From Steromphala cineraria (taxonomy: Eukaryota; Mollusca; Gastropoda; Trochida; Trochidae), in NCBI GenBank assembly GCA_916613615.1, contig OU744733.1:32651939-32715938 (forward strand): a DNA stretch of 64,000 nucleotides, read 5' to 3'. Both the position numbers and the translations under genes were made by a program. The notes under the pieces are model-generated. The model searched no databases, was not told the DNA's origin, and saw only the letters and a list, made by a program, of their open reading frames with translations. Below, piece after piece: positions 11,546-24,833 of this stretch (position 1 is its first letter; every line of letters starts with the position of its first letter).

Positions 11546-12546
11546 AAATTACATCTGATAGATTATTACGATAAGACGTGTTTTGTTTCAACGTTCAAAT
11601 GCTAATGATCTATGCATCATTCACTTTCCAAACAGTATTGAAAGATCGTCAGAGAAAACTCAAGATTGCATTTTGATGTAAATTCTGACGAACATATTTC
11701 ACCCGGTAATGAATATATACCAAAAAACATTAATACAGCATTGTATTACATGTTAGCTTCGGAGCCTATGTGAATTTTGATAGTATGAATTTGATTTGTC
11801 CAAAAAAAGGTTGATAAGCACATAAGATAATAATCAGCTTATTTCTAAGTGTCATTGAAAGCTTACTGACCTACGATGATCAAACTGTCTTAAGTGATGT
11901 TCAATGCATAAAATTTAAAGCTTCTTTGAGATTTGATATGGAAGTCTGTCAAGAGGTTGTCAAAAACGCAGATAACGAAATATATTTTCTTTATCTGATT
12001 ATATTACATAACATGATGATACATGAAAATAAATTGACTATTTGAAGTTAATAGAGCAATTAAACAATAATAATCTACCGTGGAAACTTTCATGGACGTG
12101 AGCTACTGTGTTGTGAATGATGTAACCTTTGTGAGATGGCGACCTAGCACCACCTCTCGTCATCCTGTGCAGTGCTTAGTTCACATGCATTTACAGCTTG
12201 TAATTACATAGAACATGATTCATCTGGTCGTTGCCTGGGCAATTTGTCCCGTTGAAATGTGACGAGAAATTAGTTCATTAACGTTTCTGTAATGAATCAC
12301 TTTCAGAAGTTTTTCAAATGAGATTTCTGATGACTTCGAAGGATCTGATGATGAAAACATTTACTGCTTTCATGTGTAGCAGCCATCACCATCGTCATGA
12401 TTAGCAACATCACAACTACCATCATCATTCAAACAGTAAAATAGCATTCATTGCTATAATATCACAATCATTGAATGGTCGTGATTGTGATCGTGATCGT
12501 CTTCACCTGTTTAACATCATAATCCTCTGCAATCATTATCATCCTT

Positions 12547-12547
<1 letters not shown>

Positions 12548-12580
<33 letters not shown>
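12548..12580. repeat. (ATC)n microsatellite
   Basis: A run of about eleven ATC/CAT trinucleotides within a wider CAT-rich stretch (12380-12600). Confidence 0.9.
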
Positions 12581-12581
<1 letters not shown>

Positions 12582-12681
12582 ATCAAATTAGCCATCAATG
12601 GCACATCATCACTCGCATCGCGGCTAGCTAAATCACTTTCATCCAATGTACTTACATGCATGCAGTAATTGTTACCTTTAA

Positions 12682-13033
12682 AGGGGCAGTAGCACGTTTT
12701 TTGATAACTTTATATTTTACAATTTTCACTGATAATTGTAAGTTAATGCTAAATGTATTATTTACAGCGTCAAAAATCTCATTACACAAGCCATGAGTCC
12801 ATAGTCAGAGGACAAAGTATGAAGATTCACATAAAATCCATTGGCGGCCATTTTGTGTGAACAACTTTAAATCATTTTGTGTAAGAAAAAGGAATCGCAT
12901 GGCTAAACTTAACGTTATGTATTTGGATTATTACTGCTCCATTTAGTTTAAATACATTTTCTTTCTATTGGAACCATGTATTATCATTTTTGACATCACC
13001 TTATATTCCCCCAAAAAACGTGCTACTGCCCCT
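12682..13033. mobile_element. TTAA-flanked MITE family K1, copy c (full length)
   Basis: A 352-bp element with near-perfect terminal inverted repeats, AGGGGCAGTAGCACGTTTTT, flanked by TTAA at 12678-12681 and 13034-13037. The combined end TTAAAGGGG fits the TTAAAGGRR terminus described for the T2 group of the Kolobok superfamily, whose target is TTAA. A piggyBac-derived MITE is the alternative, but its usual CCCT-type start is absent. No transposase is encoded, so it is non-autonomous. The interior is shared with copies b, d and e. Confidence 0.9.
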
Positions 13034-13812
13034 TTAAAGCTGATGTGGATGGATATGTCATAGTTATGCATTGGAAATGACCTTTCAGGAATGACCACAA
13101 GTAAGAATTGTCATCAATTGACACTAGAGATAAATGCCATTTAGATAGTGAACAAATGTAACAATGTTATATTTGGGATTACTCTTGCATAGACCCACAA
13201 TTGACGCGTTGTACCAATCTCATCATATTTTTTGCTATTTCAGAAGGATTTGCTCTTCTGTAACATCTGTTCATAGAACTAATATCACAGGACCTGAGAG
13301 CACTACGTTAATCTTTATGATCTCACTGAGCTATTCTTATCATTTCATTTAAAACAATAGCCCATTACACCTAATAAATCATATTGCGTTGTCACTTTCC
13401 TAATATCCTTCATAATATCCTGTTAATGACAGGTCATATGTCGTGATTACTAAGACATGCCGTAATTAACTGTGTGATTCTGTTCTTAGAACTTCATTTA
13501 GCATTAACGAATTAGTTATTGCAGCGTTGCATCTTGACGCTGCGTGTTACTGAAGTGTAATTTATTATCAGGTTAAATGAACATTGTAAGTATCATTTGA
13601 TAATGGACTCTATGGGTATCGTATAACTAAGGAACACGCTATGTCATAAGAAGTTCATGTTGCATTGTTGATGTCATTTCTACCTTTTTGAATTATTGCA
13701 GCGAATTATTGGAGGATGCTAAGTGAAATTTAGTATCAGGCTATTTGAGGAAGCACAAATATGGTTGATGTTTATTGTTTTTATACCTTCGGGGATCAAA
13801 AGTTGTCCTTTC

Positions 13813-14372
13813 TTTTAGCTCATCAGGCCTGTAAGGCCCGATGGGTTTACGGCATGACATGGTGTCCGGCGTCCGGTATCTGTTCGTCGGGCCGTCCACC
13901 CGCCCGAAAACTTTGTGCATTTTCGACTTCTTCTCCAGAAGCATAAGGCCCAGAAAGTTGACACTGTGTGAACAGAATCCTTGACTAGTGATAATTATAA
14001 TTTATAGCTTTGGTAGCCAAGCCCAATAAACCTATTTTCATTTTCATCTCCAGGAGTAAAGGCCTAAAAGCTGAAATCTTATTTACAGACTTCTTGACAT
14101 TTAGGATTAAATATTAAAGCTTTGGTGGTCTTGTGGTTCCGCCCTTAAAACCTATTTTATCTTCTTCTCAAGACAAGATGGTCTTTTTTCATCCTTTTTT
14201 CCCCAGAAGCAGAGAGCATAAAATGCTGAAAAATGTTTTAGAGACTCCTATGGAATTCTTAATTGTACATGTTGTGAAACTGTGAAACCTACCAAGCGGA
14301 ACAACATTAAGAACATCCTAATGCAAAATTAAATTTGAAGCCAGATGAGCAACAGAGCCAATGGCTCTATTT
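13813..14372 (+). mobile_element. Pearl-like / Helentron-associated element P, copy 1
   Basis: It starts TTTTAGCTCATCAGGCC and ends GATGAGCAACAGAGCCAATGGCTCTATTT. The interior has the CCGTCC-type motif (short here) and diverged units of the core that begins TTCTCCAGAAGCATAAGGCC. The 3' end carries a short hairpin, AGAGCCA-ATGGCTCT. Compare copy 5 at 49161. Confidence 0.75.
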
Positions 14373-14379
14373 GTTCTAA

Positions 14380-16760
14380 CTTGCAAAAGAAACTTAAAGG
14401 AATGACAGTAATAAGAACTTTAAGTGATTGTTCATTCAATGTTTCTCCCTCTTTCTTAACAATGACTATCTACAAACCGAGACATTTATTCGGTCTTGTA
14501 AGGTGTAACTTTAATTTTCATCTCTCTAAACTGATTAAACATCCCCAAAATCAATGTCAGGCTAGAGTTTGACATGGTCGTACAAACTTTCATCATAACT
14601 TGTTCGTGATAGCAAGCCTTTTAGACCACCAAATCGCAAAGATTAAGTCAATTATGTCATCAAAAAATCGTTTCATAACTTTTGCTGCTGTTTTATTACA
14701 AATAATGACCACCCGTGGCCTACAACTCACATAAACATCGGCAATTGTCTCTTCACTCGCGCTATCTAATACACTATCTTGTCTGATAGGACTATTTTGG
14801 AAATGGAAACAAAAAGGCAGACAAAATCGCTGCTACTTTGGCAATTTTCTGTAATCTTCCGGATTTATTTTTCTCGTTGAAGCCATCAGGGCCAATATTA
14901 GAGGTAATAGCCAAGAAAACGACGCACTTGTCACTGTAATTATGGCTCAGTGTCATTTCGCCCACCTTTAAGCCTACAGGTAACATCACCTGATCTTTAC
15001 CTGTAATCAAGTGGCTTTGATCTTGCAGGTACCCTTTTTATACAGCAACGTGCATGGTGCAGTTCCGGTGGTAAAATTTTACCTTGCCAACAATTGCAAA
15101 AGAAATCTTTTCAAGGACCTGAGGCTAACAATACGTTTTGATGTTAAAATGTGGTCAATGAATCTAAAATCCGAAAACAAATCAATCGAAATGTGAATTG
15201 AGTTTAATCAATTAAATCTATGTATTTTATTAATTTATTTAGGATCTTATTGACATACTTTTGATAATGTTGTCTCTAATACCTTTTTGACATTTCATAT
15301 TGTATCTAAATATGTGAGAGCTCAGTGTGTGTACCAGACTAAGTAAACCCTTTACTAGGCCCTGCTAGACCCAGTATATGAGTGAAACGGATAATATTGA
15401 GGCTAGGTTTATTTAGACTGTGTGTACGAGATGATAAGTGAACCTAATTTTCTCAGATACTACCAGGACCTTAACTATTTATTATTGTTTTCATTATTAG
15501 GACCAAAAGCTTTATTCTGTAACATGTTGCAATGTTATAACATAGGTTTCTCTTCTTCTACTCCTTTGACATTTGTTGGGCTTTGATTTTCATACTTTTT
15601 TAACTTCTTCGTAAACGGGAAATTGTGAGGTTTACATTTTGATGAAACAATAATCTTAGTCCATTTGTAAAAATTATGGACATTTTTTGCATATTTGAGA
15701 ATTGATCATACTGATATTAGCTTACGTACATGGAAAGGCAACAGGATTAGACCCCATTGCAGAGACTGATGATTAAACAGAGAATGTATATTTTGTGTGA
15801 AAATGAGTAAATGTATTCGGAGGCGGCCTTGAGGAAAGTGATCGCAAACTATACGTTAACCAAAGTCTCAAATTTATAATGCCAAGGGATATAAAAGATG
15901 AACAGGCGCTAAGAGTCAACCACGAAATGTAAACACACGCTTTACTGACAGACGCGGCGTAAAGAAGCGTCTTATGAAATCGACACGCTATCGACACACC
16001 GCGTGATGAAATTGACTTGCTATTTACCGGCGCCAATCGTCTTGGTATGGAAGACCGACCGTGCCAAATTGCTTACCCAGGGTTTAGACCTGCGATTGAT
16101 CACCAAGCGGCTGCCCCAGTTCCCCATTCTCTGGTCCTCGTTCCCCACTTGCATGCTATAAACGTAGAAGAAAGGGAACAAGTAGAGCTTAGCTAAGTTG
16201 ATCGGTCACAACATCAAAGATTTTCAAATTCATCATCGGAAGCCTTCTAATTCAGGGTTATTACTTTATATTCTATTTCGTCGCCATCTTTCCTTTGATC
16301 CCAAGCTAAATGTTTTACATGCTTTAAGGATTGACTATATTCTCGCTTTGGTGTTCTCGAAGTGATGTTCATGTTATTTACGCAATCGTTTTCGTCAACA
16401 TGATCGATATTTGAAATCGATTGAAGGTCTAAGTTTTTAACATGGTGGTTTTCAGATAGTTTAAGTAATTTGTGCTTTATTCATGTTTTTTACTTTTGTA
16501 GATTTCCATTTTCAAAATGTTCAGTAGCTACCGGTATGGCTTATATCTCAATTGACGTATGTAGGGCAGGCAAATTTCACGCATCTGTTGCTGTATGATA
16601 CAACCAATGCTCCCCCTAGATATTCTATTTTTTCAAGTAAAGTCGTATCATAATGTTACCGACCGCAGGCCCACTTCAAAGCAGAGAAGACAATGATTTA
16701 TAAATCATCATCGTCTCTTTTTCCCAATTACTTATCATTCTTCAAGAGAATGCAACCATA
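14380..16760. other. Intron 1 segment without a recognised element
   Basis: AT-rich sequence. Open frames on either strand lack family features. Nothing with defined ends was seen. Confidence 0.4.
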
Positions 16761-16765
16761 TCCAA

Positions 16766-17153
16766 TTTTAGCTCATCTGGCCTGAATAGCCCGAAAGGCT
16801 TTTGGCATGACATGATGTCCGTCCGTCCGTCCGTAAACTTCTCCAGAAGCATAAGGCCCAGAAAGCTGAAACCTTGTTCACATACTCCTTGACTAGTAAG
16901 GAATATAATTGATAGCTTTTTTGACCCTGTGGCCCCTAATAAGTGACGCAGGGGTCACGTCATTAAAACCTATTTTCATCTTCCTCTCCAGGAGCATATA
17001 TCTGGTACACAGACACCTAAGATAGGTAATAAGGAATCAAAATTGTACAATTGGTAACCCTGTGGTCCCTTCAAAGGAGGGAAACACATTTGCCACATCT
17101 TCAAGCAAAATTGATATGAAGCCTAACGAGCTACAAAGCCAATGGCTCTATTT
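16766..17153 (+). mobile_element. Pearl-like / Helentron-associated element P, copy 2
   Basis: It starts TTTTAGCTCATCTGGCC, has three to four CCGT units (about 16818-16833), then about two diverged core units (CTCCAGAAGCATAAGGCCCA...). It ends ACGAGCTACAAAGCCAATGGCTCTATTT with the terminal hairpin slightly mutated (AAGCCA instead of GAGCCA). Confidence 0.78.
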
Positions 17154-17498
17154 AAAAAAAAACCAAAGATGTATAAGAGTTTGTACCGAAGCGTCGTCAC
17201 TGTGGCGATATCTTCTCATTTGTCAGTATTATATTTATAACTGCCCATTGATTACGTCATAAATAAATCGTTATCTACGTTGCTAGATAGACGAAACGTA
17301 CATGTATGTAACCTTTTTTAATGTATAATAATGATGCTCATTAGTAAAAGAAAAGTTGTCAAAACAGTCAAATCGGTATTGATTTTATGTCAATTAAATT
17401 TTATGTCGATGTTCCTGGACCAAAGACGTTCCTTTTCATGATAAATCGTTTCTTCGCAGACCATCCTTAAACATCTTATAAGACCTTGACATGCTCAT

Positions 17499-17510
17499 TG
17501 CGCATGCGCA
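17499..17510. promoter_or_regulatory. NRF1-type palindrome (TGCGCATGCGCA)
   Basis: A perfect match to the NRF1 family consensus YGCGCAYGCGCR in otherwise CpG-poor intron DNA. Sequence match only. Confidence 0.4.
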
Positions 17511-19703
17511 TTACATCCATTTGTAACACTTACTTTTCCTGTAAGTTAAGCCATTGGCGTCTGTAATGACCAGATGAAAGAAAATATTGATATGAAATAC
17601 ATAAGTGTGCGTTGCTTACTGCTTTTGCTGTTTGATGTTTTACACTGCTGTGGTAAATTGGTCAATTAACCGATAGATTTCATCGCCCGCGGAGGAAACC
17701 CATTACTCTTTTAAGAACCTCTCTAATTTAGGATTATTTTCTGCTATACATCTCCATGATCTCATCGCCGGGAGTTTGGCAAACACGAAAATCTATAAAA
17801 CATCTATATATTGGAGCTTACCTACATCGGGTATACTTTGTTGTATATTGATTTCGTATATCTGCGTAAGTGGAATTATTAGTAAATATATCTCAATCTT
17901 GCACATGTTTATCGATTACTATGATTTGTTAGCGTTGTTTTTCTGTTGTAGGTATTTTCCTCAAAAGTATGGACGTTCCATGGGAATTCGAAAATAAACC
18001 TGTTACTAAAACATAACAAGACATTTTAGATAAATGTAACCTCAAAACGTTTATTTGAAATTTATATTTTGGGCAAACTTATTTCAATCTATATAAATCC
18101 CTGTCGAGTTTGGCCTACTCATTATCAATCTCATTAAAATAAAATCATAATTTGTGAAACTACATACGGAGCGTAATGTAGCAAATATATAATATATTTT
18201 AATAAGATTGATTAATTTTTAAATGACTACTTTTTCAGTTTTGTTCTTTCTAACAACCTTTAACTTAAAATAATATTTCTGAGATATTATCCCTATATAT
18301 GAAATATTAGCCCTGATAAGTCTATAATAACCGTTGATAATGTTTAAGGCTCTATCCTGTTTAAAGACAAAAGAACAACAAACTTTCCCCAAGGATTAAA
18401 CCACGATTATTATTCTGTGATTAAAATTATATTAAAAAATAAATCTCTTATATCAAGTCTTTGAAGGATATTTAGTTGGTGTATATATGTATGTTATGTT
18501 TTTTTACTTAGACATCATATTTACCTAGTTGTAAATGCATATTGTTACACCTTGTTCGTTTGTGTTATCTGACATGGAGATTGTAGTTGAAAATATTTAG
18601 GTTCAATAAACCTCTTGACGATGAGTCTGGGCTGTTACGATGGGACCCCTTTCTTATTTCATAATTAGTTTTTAGATTTTATTTTCCGAATATTTATAAA
18701 CGTCATAATTGAAATTAAAGTATTAATACGGAAAAGGAAATACACTCCTTATGTAAAATAACATGCAAAACGACGTAAGAGGAAAAGAAACGGCGCAAGA
18801 CATGCACATGTTGCAAACTATTGAAATATCCTTTATCTCTTGCACATTTGTAATACTAATTCTTGATAATTGATTCAATATGAAATACTTCCTTTTCCTT
18901 ATTTCAATTACAAAGACATATTCTGACATCTGTCACGTCAATAAATAAAGGAAAACATTGTTATGGTAAAATGCATTCAAACAACCGAGGCTTTACAAAA
19001 CATGTTGTTCTCAGGACATAAACAACAAATAAGTTTCCGCATTGTTGCTCAAATGCACGAGAAAAGTCAAACATCACCTGCACGGGATAATCATGCACAG
19101 GGATTGATTTCATGCTCGCCATGTGATTTCACGTGTGCCAGCGGGGTTTTGCAGTTTGTTCGTTTCCTGTGTTTTATCTCAGGGTCTTTTGAGATAGAAA
19201 GTTGTGAAATATTCTATGTTCAATGCAATGATTTGCGAGAAAAGCATAAGAATAGATTTAATCTATTGAATCAGATTTTATAGAGAAATTCCTGTTTTTC
19301 ATAAAAACATCAAATCACTATTGATTGTAGATGTTTGAACCTTTTACGATATTTATAATTTGAATTTTTTTCTAAAATAATTATGTAGTTTTATTACGTT
19401 ACTATCAAACAATAACGGTGTTAGTATCGAAACGTCGCATTTCATTGCAATAACGAAGTTGTAAATCCATATAATTTGTATTTCTTCACTATTAAACAAG
19501 TACAAAAAACATCATCGTAATGTAAAATGACAGTAAAAACAACTATCAAGACTCGTTTTTCCTGTAGGACTGCAAACAAGAAACTTGTATCGATGGAAAA
19601 AAAACTAGCCCAGCTGCCCATCGGGAATAAAACCCCTTCAATTCAAAGGAACAAAATGGGGGCGTGGGGAATTCTTAGGCGTGACTAAAGCGTGCTTAAG
19701 GCA

Positions 19704-19750
19704 GGGTCACTTCCTGACCTTGTGACCCTTGACCTTTATTGTTAAGGTCA
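19704..19750. promoter_or_regulatory. Cluster of nuclear-receptor half-sites including a DR1
   Basis: Five AGGTCA-like half-sites lie in 47 bp: GGGTCA at 19704, TGACCT at 19715, TGACCC at 19723, TGACCT at 19730 and AGGTCA at 19745. Positions 19723-19735 read on the minus strand as AGGTCAAGGGTCA, a good DR1 site (RXR/HNF4 type). Function is inference. Confidence 0.35.
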
Positions 19751-21799
19751 CAGATGGAGCTTGAAATAGCGACAGATGTTCATAGCAAGCTATATTTATA
19801 GAAATCTGTTGCAAATTTAGTGTGCCAAAAAATTTGATTTAAATCAGATTTTTTGTTTATCGTGAAAATAGCCCTTGGGGTCAGTCCCTGAATGACCGAT
19901 CAATGGTCGTCTTTCAGTGTTTATCCAAATGACCCTTATTTGAAGGGGTTATTATAGTAATCTTACCTTTCGTGCTACAAGCGTTATTTGGGGTAATGAA
20001 GATAATGGGGATGTGTATGGTCAGTGAAGTTCACGTAGTCAGTTATTGGTACTCGATTTTTATAATTTTTAAATTAGTGTATAAGTTTATATAATAAAGT
20101 AAATTAACACACAAAACTCCGATTGTCATACTTCATGTGTGTATGTATTTAGAATAAAGACTGACTGCATGAGTAACGGATGATGTTTTACTTCCATTCT
20201 CACACAAGGTACAAGTAGTGCCGATTCATACGCAGCAGTGCACAGTGCACAATATGACAATGTAGTTCCAGTTACATTAATGACATAATATTACACCGAT
20301 GACAGGATTCTGAAAGTTAATCTTAAACTAAACTTTACGTTCCGAAGGTTATGTTTAGTGTTTTCTACATTAGGACATTCTACGTGTGTCTTTAGATTTT
20401 ACTCTCTCACGTTGAGCTTCTCATGGAATGCCAACCTTTTAGGGGAGACTAGCAAGGCTTGCTTTAAAGATATCATTTAACATTTCATCGATAAATAGAA
20501 CTTTATGCCCAATGTATTATATATCTTCAGAAAGAGAGACCACTTAGTTTACCAAAATCAACGCTACAGTCCTTAAAAAATAAATTAAATGTTTTTTTTT
20601 TAATTATTACCAATTTGTAGGGAGAGAGTATCAATCTTTTGTTAAATGAAGAATATCACTAGATATACAAACTTTATTTTATGATTAAGATGAGATAATC
20701 TGTTATAAGTGAAATAAACCCTCTTTCTGGCTACAGTGGCGATGACCTTTATCGTCACTATACAGAGTGGCGATAAAGTAAATCGCAACTCGGGTGCCGT
20801 CAAGAGTTTCTCGTCATGAAACAATGATTTGACGCAACAAATTCAAAAATGACGTCACGGTGTTCCCGGGCGACTGGCTTAGTCTTCCAAGCGGCCGCCT
20901 AACATGGCCCTTTTTAGCGTTATTGGAAGGATTTCATCATTTAGTAATTATAATATCCGTCAATTCTTGACAACTGCCATGTTTAGCTCACCTCGTAAGT
21001 TGAAAAGTTAGATATTTTCACGAGTGCCTGAGGCACTTAAACAAAAATATATACTCTTTTCGATGAGTTAATCATTGCATTATTCTGGTAAAGACAAATA
21101 TCCTATTTATGTTTATGGAATGATTGAAAGGTATAAAATTGAAAATGTTGATGGGATTTTTTGACATTCGTTGATGAATAATTGATGAGACGTTGATGAA
21201 TTTCTATAAAAGTTTTGTAATACATCGCCAATAGGTCTACTCCTTGAGGTGATAAGCCCGTATTATTTTTGTCACAAGATGAACGAAGTTAATTATCTTC
21301 CTTAAGAAAAATATTGCATTAGCAAGATATGTTTTTACATTTTACTTTGTAGATATTCTTTCCGCCTTTTGACATTGATATTTCGAACACAATATTGCTC
21401 GGTTAGTTAAGAGCCATGACCTCTTCGAAAATGCAAAGATATAACCAAAGGAAGTGTAACGTTAGAATTTATTTCAACATTACGCTCCACGTATTTCATT
21501 GGCTGGGAAAAATAGATTCCACTTATATGTGAACGAGCTGTCAGTTATACGTGGATTTTGGTTGTCGTTCAGGGTGTTGTTGGAACTACATGGATACATT
21601 GCGCTGATGTCGAAGGGTGCGTAATTAGACGATGTTTAAAGATAGTTCAAGCCATATTTGAGATGAGCTGAGGTGATTTGGGGTTGTAGCAGCTTAAGAG
21701 TATTTCACTTAAATTAAGGCTTCTACAATGTAGTATTATTGCAAGGAGAACGCCAACAACACATTGCATTGTGGTGAAACCTGCGAACATCGACTGAGA

Positions 21800-21935
21800 C
21801 TAGCGAATGTGGTGCAACCAATATATTTGAGTAGAGCATTTTTCTACAGCAGACAACGGTGCCAAGCCCCAGGTGGGATTCGAACATTGAACCTCTTGAT
21901 ACGAAGCCGAACGCACGCCAGATTTGTGAACTCAT
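21800..21935 (-). mobile_element. tRNA-derived SINE-like fragment
   Basis: On the minus strand the stretch GTTCGAATCCCACCTGGGGC has the RNA polymerase III B-box (GTTCGAATCC) and the downstream CCTGGGGC common to animal tRNA-derived SINEs. It is preceded by CGTTCGGCTTCG, where a D-arm/anticodon part would be, and followed by GGCACCGTTGTCTGCTGTAG. It has no intact tRNA cloverleaf, so it is not a tRNA gene. Confidence 0.5.
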
Positions 21936-21939
21936 ATAA

Positions 21940-24690
21940 AAGCATCGGTTTCCCTACAAAAGTGATTTATGCACATGGCCACGCAACCTATACATCGGTA
22001 TATTGTGAAACTGAGCATGGTATGCTCATGCAACAAAAGGAAACTGCATCAAATGGATGTTTTTGATGTTTGATTTTGCACAGATATGTCCCTTTTTTAT
22101 ATCATGGATAATGACAATAACATAAACTGCTATGAAATGCAACGGCACGTGGAAATAAGAAAATTAATTTTACCTTAATCTCTTTTAGCTTATTTTGAAG
22201 CTTGCGATCGTACAAAGGTTTTTCTATAAGCCAAACCAAACAAAAACGTAAATCTCCAAATTGTTTGTTTCCAAATTTTTACGAAGCCAAAGAAGAAAAG
22301 CAAACTATTTAACCATTCTGCAACCTAAGACCCTTGTAATCATAGCCTGAGTAAATATACGGGAACTCGGTTAATTTATTTCTTCCACAGTCCATTTGTT
22401 TATCTAGTTATATACCTGTAGATAAAAGACGAAGAAAGGAAAACCGTACGTCTCCTAATGGCTGGGTCACCTATTTATCAATGACTGTTTCTATGGCCTA
22501 AACTGGCCTAACTTGACCACACACGATCAACGAGACAATGCGGGTTAACCGGGACGTTGAAGCATCTTATCGAAAACGCCCTTTTGGACACGAACTGGTT
22601 CTGCAGCGACGACGCGCAAGCGATAGCATGGTGTTGGACTACCCTTCAAGACGTGTTTGATAAGAATAACTTGTTAAATCTCTGGCATGACTCAAATTTT
22701 GCGATAACGTTGACACTTGTGAGAGATAATTTAAACGGGAAGGGTGAGTGAGGATATAAATTTGAAAAATGTTCGAACGGAAGAGTGAATGTTTGCGTTT
22801 GTTAAACTTGATCGATGAGTTGAAGGGCTTTCTATTTGCATTGTATAGCAACTGTTTGATACTTATTGTAGATCTCGAAGTGCAATTTGCGCAACCTTGC
22901 CCAATTTTCCAAGCAAAACTTGAAACAATCTCACCCGCACAACCTCTCGATTGCAGCATTGCATAAGCTGAATCTGAATCTGAATAGCGACTTTGGCATT
23001 CTGCTGTCACCAAAAAGAACACGTTAAGTTATAAATCTGCCATACTCCAAATCAATAAAAAGTTTTGAGGGATTTATTAATACAGGCCCGTAGCACCAAA
23101 TTCGATGTCATTGATGTCATTCTATACAAAGGTGTAATTTTCGATTTCTTAGCGCATTTAGTGGTAGGTGGAGGGGTGTGTGTTAAGAGCTGAAACTAAC
23201 ATTAATTATGACTGGAATTGCGTACTTTATTCTTTTTGGCCATCACCACATACACTTTTCTAGCCTCCTGTGTTTGAAATAAAAAATCATAGGAACATTT
23301 AAATAACTAGCTACGTACCTGTAGTAAGATTTGTATTTGCTGTCATCAATACAAGATGATATAAACTAAATTTCAGCCAATGAAATAAGCAATAATAACT
23401 GTACCTTCATTTTCATTACTTTATTTCTTAAGTCCTCTGGAAGTAGACTGTTTTAGGGTCTATTTGATACACACTCATTATTGGTATGAAGGGACCAGCA
23501 ACAAGTTAGGAATGATGATGTAACCTTTAGGTCACAGGTCATAACACATAGTTAATTACACGTGTTTCCACACCTCGTCTCGTCTCTCTGAATGAGCTCA
23601 CGTCTGATTCATTCCCTGAGTCACCATCTGATAAGGATGATAACCGAAGTGCTTAACTTAAATGCACATTCCTCGTTCAATCATAGACTGTGACCAAGTA
23701 TTCTGAATACAGTAGAACACGGATGTAACGAACTCCAAGGGACCCGAGAATTTAGTTCGATATATCCGGTGTTCGCTTTTCGCGTTTGGCCGCTATGCAT
23801 AGGGATTTTGGTGGGACTTAAACATTGCTCACTATCTGATTGTTCGCTATTACCAAGTGTAGAAAGGTAAAGCAAGTCTAGATCGCTCGGCTTCAGTTTA
23901 AAGCATCTTCTTGGCTCCATTTTGTTATAATTCATAGTTTGTTTTAAAATATTGTCAATATTGAAAAATATACTTCTGAGACTAAATGTTAGTCCATATA
24001 AGTAGGTATACAAAAATTGCATGTTTTTTGTTTATAATATACTTATATCAACGCCAGTTTCTTGTAGTCCCACCGCTGCACTTGTGGATGACGTATAAGC
24101 TCTTGATAAGTTGTATAGTTAACATGTATGCTGAAATGAACGGTCGTTCCAGCCGTATTCATTCAAAATCATATTTCATTGGATTTGTTTGTTCTTATCC
24201 CAATCCTCTTTTGAACAAATGAATCTTTGTTGAAACAAAGAATTTATCACGTTAAGCCACGTGCACTTTGTAATCATTAACCTTTTACTAACTCAGTAAT
24301 CTCTATGGATGAAATCTTCAACTAAAAGGGGTGTAAAAAGTTGAAGATGATGTGAAATGTTCAAATTCAATCTCCTAAAGACCGATTACATGTGGTTAAA
24401 TTTAGAAAGCACGACTTAAATGGCGGAAATCTGTCATGGAAGTATTTGAAGCTGAAATATCGATTATATGGACGAAACGAGGTGAGTGAGAGCGGTGTTA
24501 AGTATTGAAGCACATGTGGAGAGGTGCAGCTTGTAATACCGTGGGAGTGATGAGTTCCGTAATGAGTAAATAGAACAAAATTGAAACATTTCCAACTGTC
24601 TAACAAAATGAACAACTGCGTCACTTTTTATACCGGATGTTCTTTTTTGTAATATAGCATGCAGTTTCGACCTAAATGAGATAAATTAGG
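21940..24690. other. Intron 1 segment without a recognised element
   Basis: AT-rich intron sequence. A frame at 22557-22751 faintly recalls the linker region of LINE ORFs but is too short and diverged to call. No other feature was seen. Confidence 0.35.
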
Positions 24691-24694
24691 GCTC

Positions 24695-24833
24695 AAATGA
24701 CAGTTTGCATTTCATTTATGCGACGAAATAAATATTTTTTAATTTTTTATCGACCTTTTACTAATAAATGACAGTTTGCACTTCATTTATGTGACGAAAT
24801 AAGTATTTTTCTTTTTGATTGACCTTTTACTAA
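24695..24833 (+). repeat. Two-unit direct repeat, 71-bp period
   Basis: AAATGACAGTTTGCA...TTCATTTATG..GACGAAATAA...GACCTTTTACTAATAA appears twice, starting at 24695 and 24766, with small differences. Confidence 0.85.

Larger units (their letters stand above)
17160..21715. other. Intron 1 segment, mostly featureless
   Basis: AT-rich intron DNA with no gene. It contains the NRF1-type palindrome (17499), a nuclear-receptor half-site cluster (19704-19750) and a TGACGTCA octamer at 20850-20857 in a short GC-rich patch (20835-20915). Confidence 0.4.

Noticed and set aside
13741..13946. Opposed frames at the start of pearl copy 1
   Set aside because: They lie across the conserved 5' end of the mobile element and its CCGT-rich stretch.
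18963..19283. 106-codon frame on the + strand
   Set aside because: Composition is that of translated AT-rich intron DNA. No domain or motif could be named.
21800..21935. Possible functional tRNA gene because of the B-box-like GTTCGAATCC
   Set aside because: No cloverleaf can be folded and the A-box is degenerate; it is a SINE remnant.
22557..22751. Frame with LIENALLDTNWF and LQDVFDKN, reminiscent of the linker before LINE reverse transcriptases
   Set aside because: The similarity is limited to about 35 residues and does not continue into the expected downstream motif. No terminal sequence or tail supports an element.
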